Positions 26,495 through 35,490 of a stretch of DNA of 64,000 nt are shown here, piece after piece (position 1 is the stretch's first letter; every line of letters begins with the position of its first letter). Where the stretch lies: the NCBI RefSeq assembly GCF_000214415.1, contig NC_015562.1, positions 930,001 to 994,000 of the forward strand, written 5' to 3'. The stretch comes from Methanotorris igneus Kol 5 (lineage in GTDB: Archaea > AGJL01 > Methanococci > Methanococcales > Methanococcaceae). The notes under the pieces were generated by a model. That model did no database searches. It saw nothing but the letters and a program-made list of their open reading frames with translations, and had not been told where the DNA came from. A program made the translations under genes and the position numbers.

Positions 26495-28600
26495 ATGAAA
26501 AATTTTGACGCGATTTTTAATCCAAAATCAATTGCTATCATAGGAGCATCAAAAACAGAGGGGAAGGTTGGCTATTCTATAATGAAAAACCTCATGTCTT
26601 TTGATGGAAAGCTATATCCAGTAAACCCAAAGTATGATGAGATTTCTGGGCTAAAATGTTACAAATCTGTCTTAGATATAGACGATGAGATTGACTTGGC
26701 AATAGTTGTTGTTCCCGCCCAGGCTGTTCCAAAGGTTATGGAAGAATGTGGGGAGAAAGGGGTTAAAGGGGCAGTTATAATATCTGCTGGATTTTCTGAA
26801 GTTGGAAATTATGAGTTAGAGGAAGAAGTGAAAAAAATTATAAAAAAATACAATATTGCAACAATTGGACCTAATTGCCTTGGTATAATGAATACCTATC
26901 GCAATCTAAATACAACATTTGGGAAATTATTCCCAAACAAAGGAAATATATCCATAATATCTCAAAGTGGTGCTGTATTAACAGCAATATTGGATATCTC
27001 CCCTTTATTGAACCTTGGATTCTCAAAAATCGTGAGCATTGGCAATAAAATTGACGTCCAAGAAAGTGATTTAATGGAATATTTAATGACTGATGAAACC
27101 ACAGAAGTTGTGGTTTTGTATATTGAGGGGTTAAAGGATAAGAGGTTTTTGAGTGTTGCAAAAAAACTATCGAAAGTAAAGCCCATTATTGCATTAAAAA
27201 GTGGAAGAACTGAGGAGGGGGCTAAAGCAGCATCTTCCCATACTGGAAGTTTGGCAGGAAGTGATGAGATTTACTCCGCGGCGTTTAGAGAAGGGGGGAT
27301 CTTAAGGGCAGATACATTTGAGGAACTTGTGAATTTAATGCACATCTTTTCAACACAACCACTAATGAAGTTCAATGAAATTGGTATTGTTACAAATGCT
27401 GGTGGCTTTGGAGTCATGGCCGCAGATATGTGCAAGAAGTATGGTGTGAAGTTGGCGAATTTTGAGGAGAAAACAAAAGAAAAACTAAAAGAAAAACTCC
27501 CAAAAACTGCAACAATAAGTAATCCACTTGATATAATAGGGGACGCAGATACAGAGAGATATAAAAATGCAGTTAGCACTTTAATGGAAGATAAAAATGT
27601 AAGTGGGTTGTTAGTTATTTTAACCCCCCAAGAGATGACGAAGCCATTGGAGGTTGCTGAAGAAATTGTGAAATTAAAAGAATATTACAGAGAGAATGGC
27701 ATAAAAAAACCCATCGTAACGTCTTTTGTTGGAGGAGCTTCAATAAAGGGAGCAAAAAGTTATTTAAGAAAAAATGGCATTCCAAGTTACATAACTCCTG
27801 AGGCAGGGATCGAGGCATTATCTTACCTCTACAAATACAGCAAAATGAAAACAAAAGAAGATTGGGATGAATACTTGGAAAAAATTAGAAAAGAGTTTGA
27901 AGAAATAAAAGACAATAACAAAGAGACAATTGAAAAATTATTTACTAATTTAAATGAATATACTGCAAAGAAATTTTTGAAACTCCACGGTATTCCAGTT
28001 CCAAAAGGATACATAGCAAAGAATAAAGAAGAAGCAATAAGATATGCAAAAGAACTTGGCAGTAGATTAGTTATGAAAATTGTCTCTCCAGATATATTGC
28101 ATAAGTCAGATGCTGGATGTGTAATTATTAACCCTCAAGATGTTGGGAAAGCTTATGAAACAATTATCAACAATGCAAAGAGGTACTTTGAAGATCATGG
28201 GATTGATGGAGTTATTGAGGGGGTTTTGATTGAGGAGTTTGTTGATGGATTGGAAATAATTGTTGGTGGTAAGAGGGATGAGATTTTCGGGCCTGTTGTA
28301 ATGACTGGATTAGGAGGGGTATTTGTTGAGGTATTAAAAGATGTTTCATTTGGAATATATCCAATAACAAAGGAATATGCCCATGAAATGTTAAAAGAAT
28401 TAAAATCCTACAAAATATTGGAAGGAGTTAGGGGAAGACCGAAGAGGGACATTAAATCCATAGTTGATTTAATTGTAAAACTTGGAGTAATGATGGAACT
28501 GTATGATGAGATAAAGGAGATTGATATGAATCCTGTGTTTGTAAAAGAAGATGGAAAAGGATGTTGTGTAGGTGATGCGTTGATAATACTGAAAAAATAG
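26495..28600 (+). CDS. ADP-forming acetyl-CoA (acyl-CoA) synthetase, fused alpha-beta
   Basis: The protein has 701 residues. The N-terminal CoA-binding domain starts SIAIIGASKTEGKVGYSI. The CoA ligase domain with SSHTGSLAG follows near residue 250. The C-terminal ATP-grasp domain is marked by LVMKIVSPDILHKSDAGCV and GPVVMTGLGGVFVEV. The enzyme interconverts acyl-CoA + ADP + Pi with acid + ATP + CoA through a phosphohistidine. The alpha-beta fusion is as in Methanocaldococcus. ATG 26495 follows TTCGAGGGGGAAA. Confidence 0.92.
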   Translation: MKNFDAIFNPKSIAIIGASKTEGKVGYSIMKNLMSFDGKLYPVNPKYDEISGLKCYKSVLDIDDEIDLAIVVVPAQAVPKVMEECGEKGVKGAVIISAGFSEVGNYELEEEVKKIIKKYNIATIGPNCLGIMNTYRNLNTTFGKLFPNKGNISIISQSGAVLTAILDISPLLNLGFSKIVSIGNKIDVQESDLMEYLMTDETTEVVVLYIEGLKDKRFLSVAKKLSKVKPIIALKSGRTEEGAKAASSHTGSLAGSDEIYSAAFREGGILRADTFEELVNLMHIFSTQPLMKFNEIGIVTNAGGFGVMAADMCKKYGVKLANFEEKTKEKLKEKLPKTATISNPLDIIGDADTERYKNAVSTLMEDKNVSGLLVILTPQEMTKPLEVAEEIVKLKEYYRENGIKKPIVTSFVGGASIKGAKSYLRKNGIPSYITPEAGIEALSYLYKYSKMKTKEDWDEYLEKIRKEFEEIKDNNKETIEKLFTNLNEYTAKKFLKLHGIPVPKGYIAKNKEEAIRYAKELGSRLVMKIVSPDILHKSDAGCVIINPQDVGKAYETIINNAKRYFEDHGIDGVIEGVLIEEFVDGLEIIVGGKRDEIFGPVVMTGLGGVFVEVLKDVSFGIYPITKEYAHEMLKELKSYKILEGVRGRPKRDIKSIVDLIVKLGVMMELYDEIKEIDMNPVFVKEDGKGCCVGDALIILKK

Positions 28601-28667
28601 ATAAAAAATAAATAAAAAAGCAAAAACAAAAGATTAAATAAAAATAATTAAAACTGTGGAGGGTTTT

Positions 28668-28817
28668 TATAGTTGTGTGCGAATTTTTTTAAACTTATTA
28701 TAAAAACTTATAAAATTTTAAGTTGTCATTTTTCCTCCTTTAAATTTTGAAATTGAGTATTTAATGCCTTATAAATTTTATTAAAGTTATGTTCAGTTTC
28801 TAACGCACACAACTATA
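28668..28817. mobile_element. MITE-like element, about 150 bp
   Basis: The terminal repeats TATAGTTGTGTGCG (28668-28681) and CGCACACAACTATA (28804-28817) are perfectly inverted. It is non-coding. The interior CCTCCTTTAAATTTTGAAAT is shared (inverted) with 8837-8866. Its right end lies two bases from the HesB-gene SECIS. Confidence 0.85.
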
Positions 28818-28818
28818 A

Positions 28819-28850
28819 CTAACCCGATCCCATTAGGGTTCTCGGGTTAG
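28819..28850 (-). promoter_or_regulatory. SECIS of the HesB-like gene, overlapping its stop codon
   Basis: On the minus strand, CTAACCCGA pairs with TCGGGTTAG (9 bp). The GAA bulge lies opposite A, and CCC/GGG encloses a TAAT loop. The gene's stop codon TAA (28847-28849) is inside the 5' arm of the stem. Confidence 0.92.
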
Positions 28851-29143
28851 CACCCTCCACCATAACCTTTAACTGCTAAATATTCCCCGCGAAGGAAAGA
28901 CCTCTTCAATATCAAATTTACCTCAGTTAAAAATTCTTTTGCTATCTTGTCAAGGTAAATCTTAAATTCACCATCATAGACCAGTTCATCTCCTTCGCGG
29001 GGCTCTTTCATAATCTCTACTCCAAATTTAGGCCCTCTTCAACCGAATCCTGCAAAGTATATAACTATGGAGTCGGCATTTGCCTGCTTCAATTTTTTCT
29101 TAATAAATTCCAATGCATCCTCAGATATGTTAACAGGTATCAT
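28847..29143 (-). CDS. HesB-like selenoprotein (Sec35)
   Basis: The 98-residue protein is split in naive ORF calls by TGA at 29039-29041, read as Sec35 in FAGFG-U-RGPKFGVE. The protein ends GGGC. This matches the small HesB/IscA-like selenoprotein known from Methanococcales, a family related to iron-sulfur assembly scaffolds in which Cys residues bind Fe. Its actual role is unknown. ATG 29143 follows GGTGATGGCT. A canonical SECIS overlaps the stop. The upstream 330 nt to psmA are AT-rich with no feature seen. Confidence 0.9.
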
Positions 29144-29472
29144 AGCCATCACCATGAAGGTTTGACATTAAAATCTCTAATGGTTATTAGAATTTTCTCA
29201 TATATAAATGTTATGATAAGGTTGTGTCATAAACTAACACATACGATATAAAAATAAGAGATAAAAAAACTTAAAAACCACTATCTATAAATACAGTAAT
29301 AAGTTAAAATATAGTTATAAATATTATTAAGCAAACAGTATTTGTTTTTTGGTTAATGAATTGGTGAAAAACAAAATACAAACGAAATGCTAATAATTGA
29401 TTTTCTTCAAAAATATTAAATAGTATACAAATTTAAAAAATTTGTGAATTTAAGATAATTGGAGGTAAAAGT

Positions 29473-30294
29473 ATGCAAATGGTTCCAGCATCTGCTTATG
29501 ACAGAGCAATTACAGTATTTAGCCCAGAGGGGAGGTTATACCAAGTAGAATATGCCAGAGAAGCCGTAAGAAGAGGAACTACAGCAATTGGAATAAAATG
29601 CAAAAACGGAGTAGTTTTAGCAGTGGATAGAAGAATAACAAGTAATTTAATTGAAATTAGTTCAATTGAAAAAATCTTCCAAATTGATGACCACATCGCA
29701 GCAGCAACATCAGGTTTAGTTGCAGATGCGAGAGTTTTAGTTGATAGAGCAAGAATTGAAGCACAAATAAATAGAGTTACTTATGGAGAACCGATAACTG
29801 TTGAAGCATTAGCAAAAAAAATCTGCGATATAAAGCAGGCATATACACAACATGGGGGGGCAAGACCTTTTGGTGTAGCACTTTTAATTGCTGGAATTGA
29901 CAGGCACAGTGCGAGACTATTTGAAACAGACCCAAGTGGAGCTTTAATTGAATACAAAGCAACAGCAATAGGTTCTGGAAGACCAATTGCAATGGAAATT
30001 TTAGAGAAAAAGTACAATGAAAACCTAACTATTGAAGAAGCTATGGAGTTAGCCATATATGTGTTGAGTAAAACAACAGAGGAATTGAAACCTGAAAATG
30101 TGGATATGGTTGTTATAAAAGATGATGAAAAGATGGTGGAAAGAATTCCATACGAGAAAATTAAAGAATTAGTGGATACAGTTAAAGAAAAAATAAAACA
30201 GGAAAAAGAAAAGGAAAAACAGGAAGAAGAAAATAAAGAAGAAAACGGAGATAACACTGAGGAAAATAATGAAAAAGAAGAAAATCCACAATAA
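29473..30294 (+). CDS. psmA: Proteasome subunit alpha
   Basis: The protein has 273 residues. YDRAITVFSPEGRLYQVEYAREAV (about residues 8-31) is the alpha-subunit N-terminal gate helix signature, and no Thr nucleophile is exposed. It forms the outer rings of the 20S core and docks the PAN ATPase. The C-terminus is extended by a long Glu/Lys/Asn tail (KEKEKQEEENKEENGD...), a little longer than usual. GGAGGTAAAAGT precedes the ATG. It heads the psmA-SBDS-L37Ae-rpoP operon region. Confidence 0.96.
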   Translation: MQMVPASAYDRAITVFSPEGRLYQVEYAREAVRRGTTAIGIKCKNGVVLAVDRRITSNLIEISSIEKIFQIDDHIAAATSGLVADARVLVDRARIEAQINRVTYGEPITVEALAKKICDIKQAYTQHGGARPFGVALLIAGIDRHSARLFETDPSGALIEYKATAIGSGRPIAMEILEKKYNENLTIEEAMELAIYVLSKTTEELKPENVDMVVIKDDEKMVERIPYEKIKELVDTVKEKIKQEKEKEKQEEENKEENGDNTEENNEKEENPQ

Positions 30295-30358
30295 ATTATG
30301 AAATATTTGAATTAAATAATGTTCAATATTAAGAATAAAATTGATTTTAATCCATGAT

Positions 30359-30728
30359 TTTATAGTCGTTGCGTTATAATAGCCACAGCCATCAATGAAA
30401 TGAAGGCATAAATTATGGTTTGATTTAAATTTTATACTTATTTATTATTCTTTCAAAGATTTTACTATGCCCAATTATATGAAAAGAATTACACAAACAG
30501 TTACATGCCAACTTTAAATATCTCTTCCGTTTTATGTTTTTTTGCTATTATAGTCGTGTGCGTTAGAAATTGGAAATATGCTATTGACAAAGTCATAAAG
30601 ATTTATGCCTTATTTCAATTTTTTGGCAAAACCTTTTAGGTTTTGCCGTATATTTTAAGGAAGAATAAAGATTATTTAAAAATTCATTAATGCGTAAATA
30701 CGTTTAAAAAATTTCGCACACGACTATA
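30359..30728. mobile_element. Two adjacent MITE-like elements between psmA and SBDS
   Basis: The second copy (30549-30728, 180 bp) has perfect inverted ends TATAGTCGTGTGCG and CGCACACGACTATA, plus an internal GGCAAAACC-GGTTTTGCC hairpin (about 30623-30645). The first (from 30361, TATAGTCGTTGCGTTATAATAGC) is degenerate and shares its interior CAATGAAAT...ATAAATTAT with the copy near 58200. They occupy most of the 520-nt psmA-SBDS gap. Confidence 0.75.
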
Positions 30729-30818
30729 TTTTGTATTTTGTTTGCAGTGTTAATAATATATGTTTTGATAATATCATGTATTGATAGAAAGATATATAAA
30801 TAAAAAGAAGGGATTATT

Positions 30819-31526
30819 ATGGTGTCCGTAGATAAGGCTGTTATTGCAAGATACCAATCACATGGAGAAAAGTTTGAAATATTGGTAGATCCTTACTTAG
30901 CTGCAAAACTTAAGGAAGGGCAAGATATAGACATTTCCGAGATTTTAGCCATTGAGGCCGTGTATAAAGATTCTGGAAAAGGGGAAAAGGCTTCAGAAGA
31001 TGCACTGCTTAAAGTTTTTGGTACAACAGATGTTAAAGAAATTGCAAAACAAATTATATTAAAGGGACATGTCCAACTTACTGCTCAACAAAGAAAAGAG
31101 ATGCAAGAACAAAAAAAGAAACAAATTATATCTTTAATTGCAAAAAACACTATAAATCCACAAACTGACACACCACATCCACCTAAGAGGATTGAAAAAG
31201 CTTTGGAAGAAGCTCGTGTTAACATAGATATTTACAAGAGTGCTGAAGAACAATTGCCACGTATAATAAAAGAACTTAGAAAGATATTACCAATCAAATT
31301 TGAAAAAAGGGATGTTGCTATTAAAATCCCTGCAGAATTTGCGGGAAGTGCATATCACATACTACATCAATATGGAACTGTAAAACAAGAAGAGTGGCAA
31401 TCTGACGGTTCTTTAATTGTTGTTATAGAAATTCCAAGTGGTATTGAAGCAGAGTTTTACGCTCATTTAAATAAAGTTACAAAAGGAAATGTTCAAACAA
31501 AAGTCCTAAAAAGATATGACTTATAA
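30819..31526 (+). CDS. Ribosome maturation factor SBDS (Sdo1)
   Basis: The 235-residue protein begins [27 protein letters not shown], the FYSH domain of [26 protein letters not shown] follows near residue 90, and [25 protein letters not shown] is the family-defining central motif. It helps release the anti-association factor aIF6 from the large subunit. It starts after GAAGGGATTATT. The order next to proteasome and L37Ae is the conserved archaeal superoperon. Confidence 0.95.
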   Translation: MVSVDKAVIARYQSHGEKFEILVDPYLAAKLKEGQDIDISEILAIEAVYKDSGKGEKASEDALLKVFGTTDVKEIAKQIILKGHVQLTAQQRKEMQEQKKKQIISLIAKNTINPQTDTPHPPKRIEKALEEARVNIDIYKSAEEQLPRIIKELRKILPIKFEKRDVAIKIPAEFAGSAYHILHQYGTVKQEEWQSDGSLIVVIEIPSGIEAEFYAHLNKVTKGNVQTKVLKRYDL

Positions 31527-31570
31527 AAACAAACAAAAAACAAAGATAAAAGAATTAAAAGGTGGTAGTA

Positions 31571-31858
31571 ATGGCATTTAGTCACACAAAGAAAGTTGGG
31601 CCAGCAGGAAGATTTGGTGCAAGATACGGTAGAAAAATTAGAGTAAGAGTTAGAGATGTTGAAATAAAAGCAAAGAAAAAATACAAGTGTCCAGTTTGCG
31701 GATTCCAAAAATTAAGAAGAGTAAGTACTTCAATCTGGATGTGCGGTAAATGTGGAGCTAAAATTGCCGGAGGAGCTTACACTCCAGAAACAGGTGCAGG
31801 TAAAGTCGTTACAAAGGCAATTAGAAGAGTAATTGAAAGCAAGAAAAGAGAAATCTAA
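31571..31858 (+). CDS. rpl37ae: Ribosomal protein L37Ae (eL43)
   Basis: The 95-residue protein has the zinc ribbon [22 protein letters not shown] (Cys pairs about residues 39-42 and 57-60). It is a basic protein of the large ribosomal subunit. ATG 31571 is preceded by AGGTGGTAGTA. It is followed by rpoP after 73 nt. Confidence 0.95.
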   Translation: MAFSHTKKVGPAGRFGARYGRKIRVRVRDVEIKAKKKYKCPVCGFQKLRRVSTSIWMCGKCGAKIAGGAYTPETGAGKVVTKAIRRVIESKKREI

Positions 31859-31931
31859 ATAAATTTAACTTAACTACTTTTTTCTCTTCCAAACTAAAAT
31901 TTTCCATAATGTTATTTTGCGGTGGGGAAGT

Positions 31932-32072
31932 ATGACAGAGTATAAATGCATAAATTGTAAAAAAGTTGTAACTTTGGATGAAATTGGTTCAAAGGCAAAA
32001 TGTCCTTACTGTAGTAGTAAAATCCTAATAAAATTAAGGCCTAAGACAGTTAAGTTAGTAAAGGCGAGGTAA
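31932..32072 (+). CDS. rpoP: DNA-directed RNA polymerase subunit P
   Basis: The gene encodes only 46 residues, with a zinc ribbon CINCKKVV...KCPYCSSKIL and the tail RPKTVKLVKAR. It is the archaeal equivalent of Rpb12 in the D-L-N-P assembly platform. The ribosome site GCGGTGGGGAAGT is strong. The next gene starts two nt after its stop, so translation is probably coupled. Confidence 0.94.
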   Translation: MTEYKCINCKKVVTLDEIGSKAKCPYCSSKILIKLRPKTVKLVKAR

Positions 32073-32073
32073 T

Positions 32074-32601
32074 ATGAACAATATGATAATAACCACATCA
32101 AGAAAACCTTCCCAAAGAACAAGAAGTTTTGCTAATGATTTGGCCAGGGCTTTAAATGTTGAATATCTAACAAGAGGAAAAACTCCTTTAAGAGAGATTT
32201 TTGAGTATTACGACAAAGTTATCATCATTGAGGAATTCAAGGGAAATCCCGGAAAGTTAAAAATCTATGATGTTTTAAGGAATAGAATATTGTCAATGTT
32301 TATATCAATTAAATTACAAAAAGAAGTTTGTGGAGAAAGGGTGACTAACGATAACGGATTGGCAGTTAAATACACTGAAAATACAAAGGAATATTGTAAT
32401 TTGTTTTTAGATTATGGATTTGAATTTGTAGAGGATAGTGATTTTGTTATGAGTTTTGAGAAGGTTAAATATCGCAATCCACCAACAGATAAAAACAAAA
32501 TGGTTCTTTTCTCCATCCAGTTCTATAAGAATGATAGAAAAGTTGGACCATTAATAAGAGTCAAATCTATAAAGACATTTGATAAAATCGATGTTAAATA
32601 A
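32074..32601 (+). CDS. Brix-domain ribosome biogenesis protein
   Basis: The 175-residue protein begins IITTSRKPSQRTRSFANDLARAL, the Imp4/Brix N-terminal signature. Brix proteins bind rRNA precursors during ribosome assembly. A second ATG lies four codons downstream. The gene sits in the rpoP-Brix-Pcc1-prefoldin arrangement conserved in archaea and overlaps the rpoP end through its ribosome site GCGAGGTAAT. Confidence 0.9.
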   Translation: MNNMIITTSRKPSQRTRSFANDLARALNVEYLTRGKTPLREIFEYYDKVIIIEEFKGNPGKLKIYDVLRNRILSMFISIKLQKEVCGERVTNDNGLAVKYTENTKEYCNLFLDYGFEFVEDSDFVMSFEKVKYRNPPTDKNKMVLFSIQFYKNDRKVGPLIRVKSIKTFDKIDVK

Positions 32602-32632
32602 ATTAATAATGAAAATATTAAAATGGGAAAAA

Positions 32633-32884
32633 ATGTCAAAGATAAATTCTTTTTGCCTGGAGATTGAGTTTGATTCTCCTGAGGAAGCCGAGGTTATTTA
32701 TAAAGCTATACTATTGGATCATTTAGAATCTCAAATAAAATCAAAAGCAGATATGCAATTAAATGCCAATATTTTAAACATTCAGATTTTTGCCGAAGAT
32801 TTAAGTATTTTAAGAGCGGCATTATATTCTTATTTAAGGTGGATAAAAGTTTCAGATAATATCTATAAAATCTGTAAAGGATAA
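32633..32884 (+). CDS. KEOPS complex subunit Pcc1
   Basis: The protein has about 83 residues. LEIEFDSPEEAEVIYKAILLDHLE and LRAALYSYLRWIKVSDNI are typical Pcc1 segments. Pcc1 is the small dimerising subunit of KEOPS, which makes N6-threonylcarbamoyl adenosine on ANN-decoding tRNAs. The start is uncertain. ATG 32633 fits the family length, but in-frame ATGs at 32609 and 32579 (overlapping Brix) are possible. Confidence 0.78.
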   Translation: MSKINSFCLEIEFDSPEEAEVIYKAILLDHLESQIKSKADMQLNANILNIQIFAEDLSILRAALYSYLRWIKVSDNIYKICKG

Positions 32885-32947
32885 ACTATTTTAACCATTA
32901 AACATAAAGATAAATAAACAAATCAAAAAATAATTTTGGGTGAAAGT

Positions 32948-33295
32948 ATGGAATTGCCACCAAGTGTACAAAGTCAAATTTTACAGTTCCAACAACTTCA
33001 ACAACAATTACAAATGATTGTTATGCAAAAACAGCAAATAGAAGTGCAAACAAAAGAGATTGAAAAAGCTTTAGAAGAACTCGGAAAAGCTACAGGAGAT
33101 GAAGTATATAAAATGGCTGGGGGCATTTTTGTCAAAAGAAATAAGGAAGATGTTAAAAAAGAATTAGAAGAGAAATTAGAAACTTTAAAATTGAGAATAT
33201 CAACATTGGCTAAACAAGAAGAAAAAATGCAAAAAAGATTAAGCGAGTTGCAAGAAAAATTACAGCAGGCAATGGCATCCACTGCAGCACAATAA
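32948..33295 (+). CDS. pfdB: Prefoldin subunit beta
   Basis: The 115-residue protein is a long coiled coil. The N-terminal helix is rich in Gln ([19 protein letters not shown]), there is a central hairpin [13 protein letters not shown], and the C-terminal helix ends STAAQ. Prefoldin alpha2-beta4 captures unfolded protein for the thermosome. ATG 32948 follows TTTTGGGTGAAAGT. A T-rich terminator-like stretch follows. Confidence 0.93.
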   Translation: MELPPSVQSQILQFQQLQQQLQMIVMQKQQIEVQTKEIEKALEELGKATGDEVYKMAGGIFVKRNKEDVKKELEEKLETLKLRISTLAKQEEKMQKRLSELQEKLQQAMASTAAQ

Positions 33296-33329
33296 GAATT
33301 TAAGTTTTTCTAAGCTTAAATTTTGTTTT

Positions 33330-33375
33330 AATTATTATCTTTATTTATTTTTGTTTTTTTATTTTATTTTTTTTA
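33330..33375 (+). terminator. Oligo-T terminator after pfdB
   Basis: A run of T-rich clusters (TTTTTGTTTTTTTATTTTATTTTTTTT) closes the superoperon. Confidence 0.5.
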
Positions 33376-33473
33376 TTCATTTTAAATTTTTTGAATATTG
33401 GGCCATTTTGCTTTATATGAACACAAACCCAATAAAATTAAAAATATAACGACTTTATTTTTTGGTGACTACC

Positions 33474-34484
33474 ATGGAGCCGCTCCAAGAAAACATCGAG
33501 AATCTACTAAAATTCTTAAAGAATGACGAAATTCTATTTTTATGCCACCACAATGCAGACCCTGATGCTGTAGGGGCGAGCATTGCATTGAAGTATCTTG
33601 CAAAAACACTAAATCCATCTGGGAATTTCAGAATATCAGCCAATTCTATAAGCAAACTGTCAAGAAATATTTTGGAAGAGGTTGATGAAGAAGTTGAAAT
33701 AGTTGAATACCCAAAATTACCAAAAACAGTTGTTTTGGTAGATACTTCATCAACAAACCAGTTGAGCGTTGATGAGGATAAGTTAAAGGAGTGTGATGTT
33801 GTTTTAATTGACCACCACAAAAAGACAAACTTGGTTAATTTATGTAAATTTTATATTGTTGATGAAAAATCGCCATCCACATGCGAAATTGTCTCTGAAA
33901 TTTTTAGGAAACTTGGCATCTATCCTCCAAAAAATATAAGGATTGCATTATTGTGTGGAATTTTGTATGACACAAAACACTTAAAACTTGCAAATGAAAT
34001 GACATTTAGCATATTGGCGTGGCTTATAAAAGGCATAAGTTTCCAAAAAATCCTCTATCTCTTATCCCAAGAGAGTGATAAGAGTAAGAGAGTGGCTCAT
34101 TTAAAGGCATGTAGTAGGATGGAGATTAGAGAGGTAGATGGCATTACTGTTGCTTTGTCTCATGTAAGTTCCCATGAAGCATCATCTGCAAAAACCATTG
34201 TTAGTATAGGGGCAGATATTGCATTTGTTGTAGCAGTTAGGAAAAGAGAAGAAGAGATAAGGGTTAGTGCAAGGTGTAGAAAGAGTGTCTCAAAAAAAGT
34301 TCATCTTGGCTCTTTAATGGAAAAAATAGGGAAAGAACTTGGAGGAGAAGGAGGAGGTCACGCAGAAGCGGCGGGTTTAAATGCACCTTATGATAAAAAG
34401 AAGAAAAATAAGGATGATGTTATAAAAGAGGTCTTAAATTTATGTTTTGAAATGTTTAAAAAAGAGTGGGAAAATATTCAATAA
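33474..34484 (+). CDS. DHH-family phosphoesterase
   Basis: The 336-residue protein has DHH motifs CHHNADPDAVGAS (about residues 22-34), VDTSS and DHHKK, plus the C-terminal DHHA1 motif GGEGGGHAEAAG. Such proteins act as oligoribonucleases, pAp phosphatases or RecJ-like exonucleases. This one lacks extra domains. ATG 33474 follows TTGGTGACTACC. In-frame TTG and GTG codons lie just upstream. Confidence 0.85.
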   Translation: MEPLQENIENLLKFLKNDEILFLCHHNADPDAVGASIALKYLAKTLNPSGNFRISANSISKLSRNILEEVDEEVEIVEYPKLPKTVVLVDTSSTNQLSVDEDKLKECDVVLIDHHKKTNLVNLCKFYIVDEKSPSTCEIVSEIFRKLGIYPPKNIRIALLCGILYDTKHLKLANEMTFSILAWLIKGISFQKILYLLSQESDKSKRVAHLKACSRMEIREVDGITVALSHVSSHEASSAKTIVSIGADIAFVVAVRKREEEIRVSARCRKSVSKKVHLGSLMEKIGKELGGEGGGHAEAAGLNAPYDKKKKNKDDVIKEVLNLCFEMFKKEWENIQ

Positions 34485-34608
34485 CAAAACTTTTTAAAAT
34501 AGCTGTGTGCGTTAAGAATTTGAAATACAAGACTGTAAAATTAACTTAACATCATACCAACTACGAAGATTTTGAAGCTGAGATTTGAAAACAATATTAC
34601 ATTTTAAG

Positions 34609-34885
34609 TTAAATTTTTGAATCGATTATCATTACTAAAATGTAATTATCAATGTTTTTTATAATTATCTCACCAAAGCTTGTCCCAACACCCAAAAATT
34701 TAAAGTTCCCATTATATTTTATTAATAATTCGATATCTTTGGTTATCTTTAATGCTGTTGCACAAATCCCAACTACGTCCAAATTTTGAGAACTCCAATC
34801 ATATACAATATCTCCCCCCCACTTATCAAAAATATACCCTTTATTCCATCAATTTTTTCAATTTTTCTAAATTTTTCACGTTCAT
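34609..34885 (-). pseudogene. Frameshifted roadblock/LC7-like protein
   Basis: On the minus strand, ATG AAC GTG starts MNVKNLEKLKK. Frame shifts are needed near an A-run and at a G7 tract to recover GIKGIFLISGG then GDIVYDWSSQNLDVVGIC and FKFLGVGTSFGEIIIKNID. This resembles the roadblock/LC7 fold (compare the intact MglB-like gene at 62618, with [18 protein letters not shown]). Each frame alone is short. A homopolymer sequencing error cannot be excluded. A TIR-family end (GTGTGCGTTAA) lies at 34505-34515. Confidence 0.65.
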
Positions 34886-35088
34886 ACTTATAGCTCCTTT
34901 TTTTGGTCGACCATTAGTATGATTGTATTAATTTAATTTATTAAAGTTTTGATAACTTAAAAGTGCTACACATATTCCTATAGCGTTATCATATATAAAC
35001 ATTATACCTTTTTTAAATCCGAGTTAAAAATTTATAAAATTGAAAAACAATAAAATGTAGTTTTTAGAGATAAAAAGGAGGGATTTTT

Positions 35089-35469
35089 ATGGCAAATATA
35101 AAAAAATTGGAAGAAAGTGAGGTATTTAAGAGCTACTTTAAAAATTTAACTGATAGGGAAAGGGCTGTTTTTGAGGGAGGAATTACTTTGGGAGCTTTAT
35201 TTCATCAATTTGTTGGGACACCAGTGAGCTTAAATAACAAAGAAAGTTTGGAAAAAGCAATTGAAGAAGCAATGAAAAACCAACCGTGTGTGGAAGATAT
35301 TGAGGTTAAAATAGTTGGGGACTTTGAAGAAGGAAAATACGTATCCTTAACTGGTGAAATGTTAAATGTTAAATTAAAAATAAGGGTAAATGAAACTATT
35401 GCTATTTTAAGGCTAAGATATATTGAAGAGTTAGATTATCCTTTGATGTATGTTGAAAAAATTGAATAA
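35089..35469 (+). CDS. mptD: Archaeal dihydroneopterin aldolase (MptD-like)
   Basis: The 126-residue protein with FKNLTDRERAVFEGGITLGALFHQFVGTPVS resembles the archaeal MptD (DUF381) family. MptD converts 7,8-dihydroneopterin to 6-hydroxymethyl-dihydropterin in methanopterin synthesis. It is unrelated in sequence to bacterial FolB. ATG follows AAAGGAGGGATTTTT. The assignment rests on family recall. The size is right. Confidence 0.75.
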   Translation: MANIKKLEESEVFKSYFKNLTDRERAVFEGGITLGALFHQFVGTPVSLNNKESLEKAIEEAMKNQPCVEDIEVKIVGDFEEGKYVSLTGEMLNVKLKIRVNETIAILRLRYIEELDYPLMYVEKIE

Positions 35470-35490
35470 ATTATTTTTATATTTTTAATT

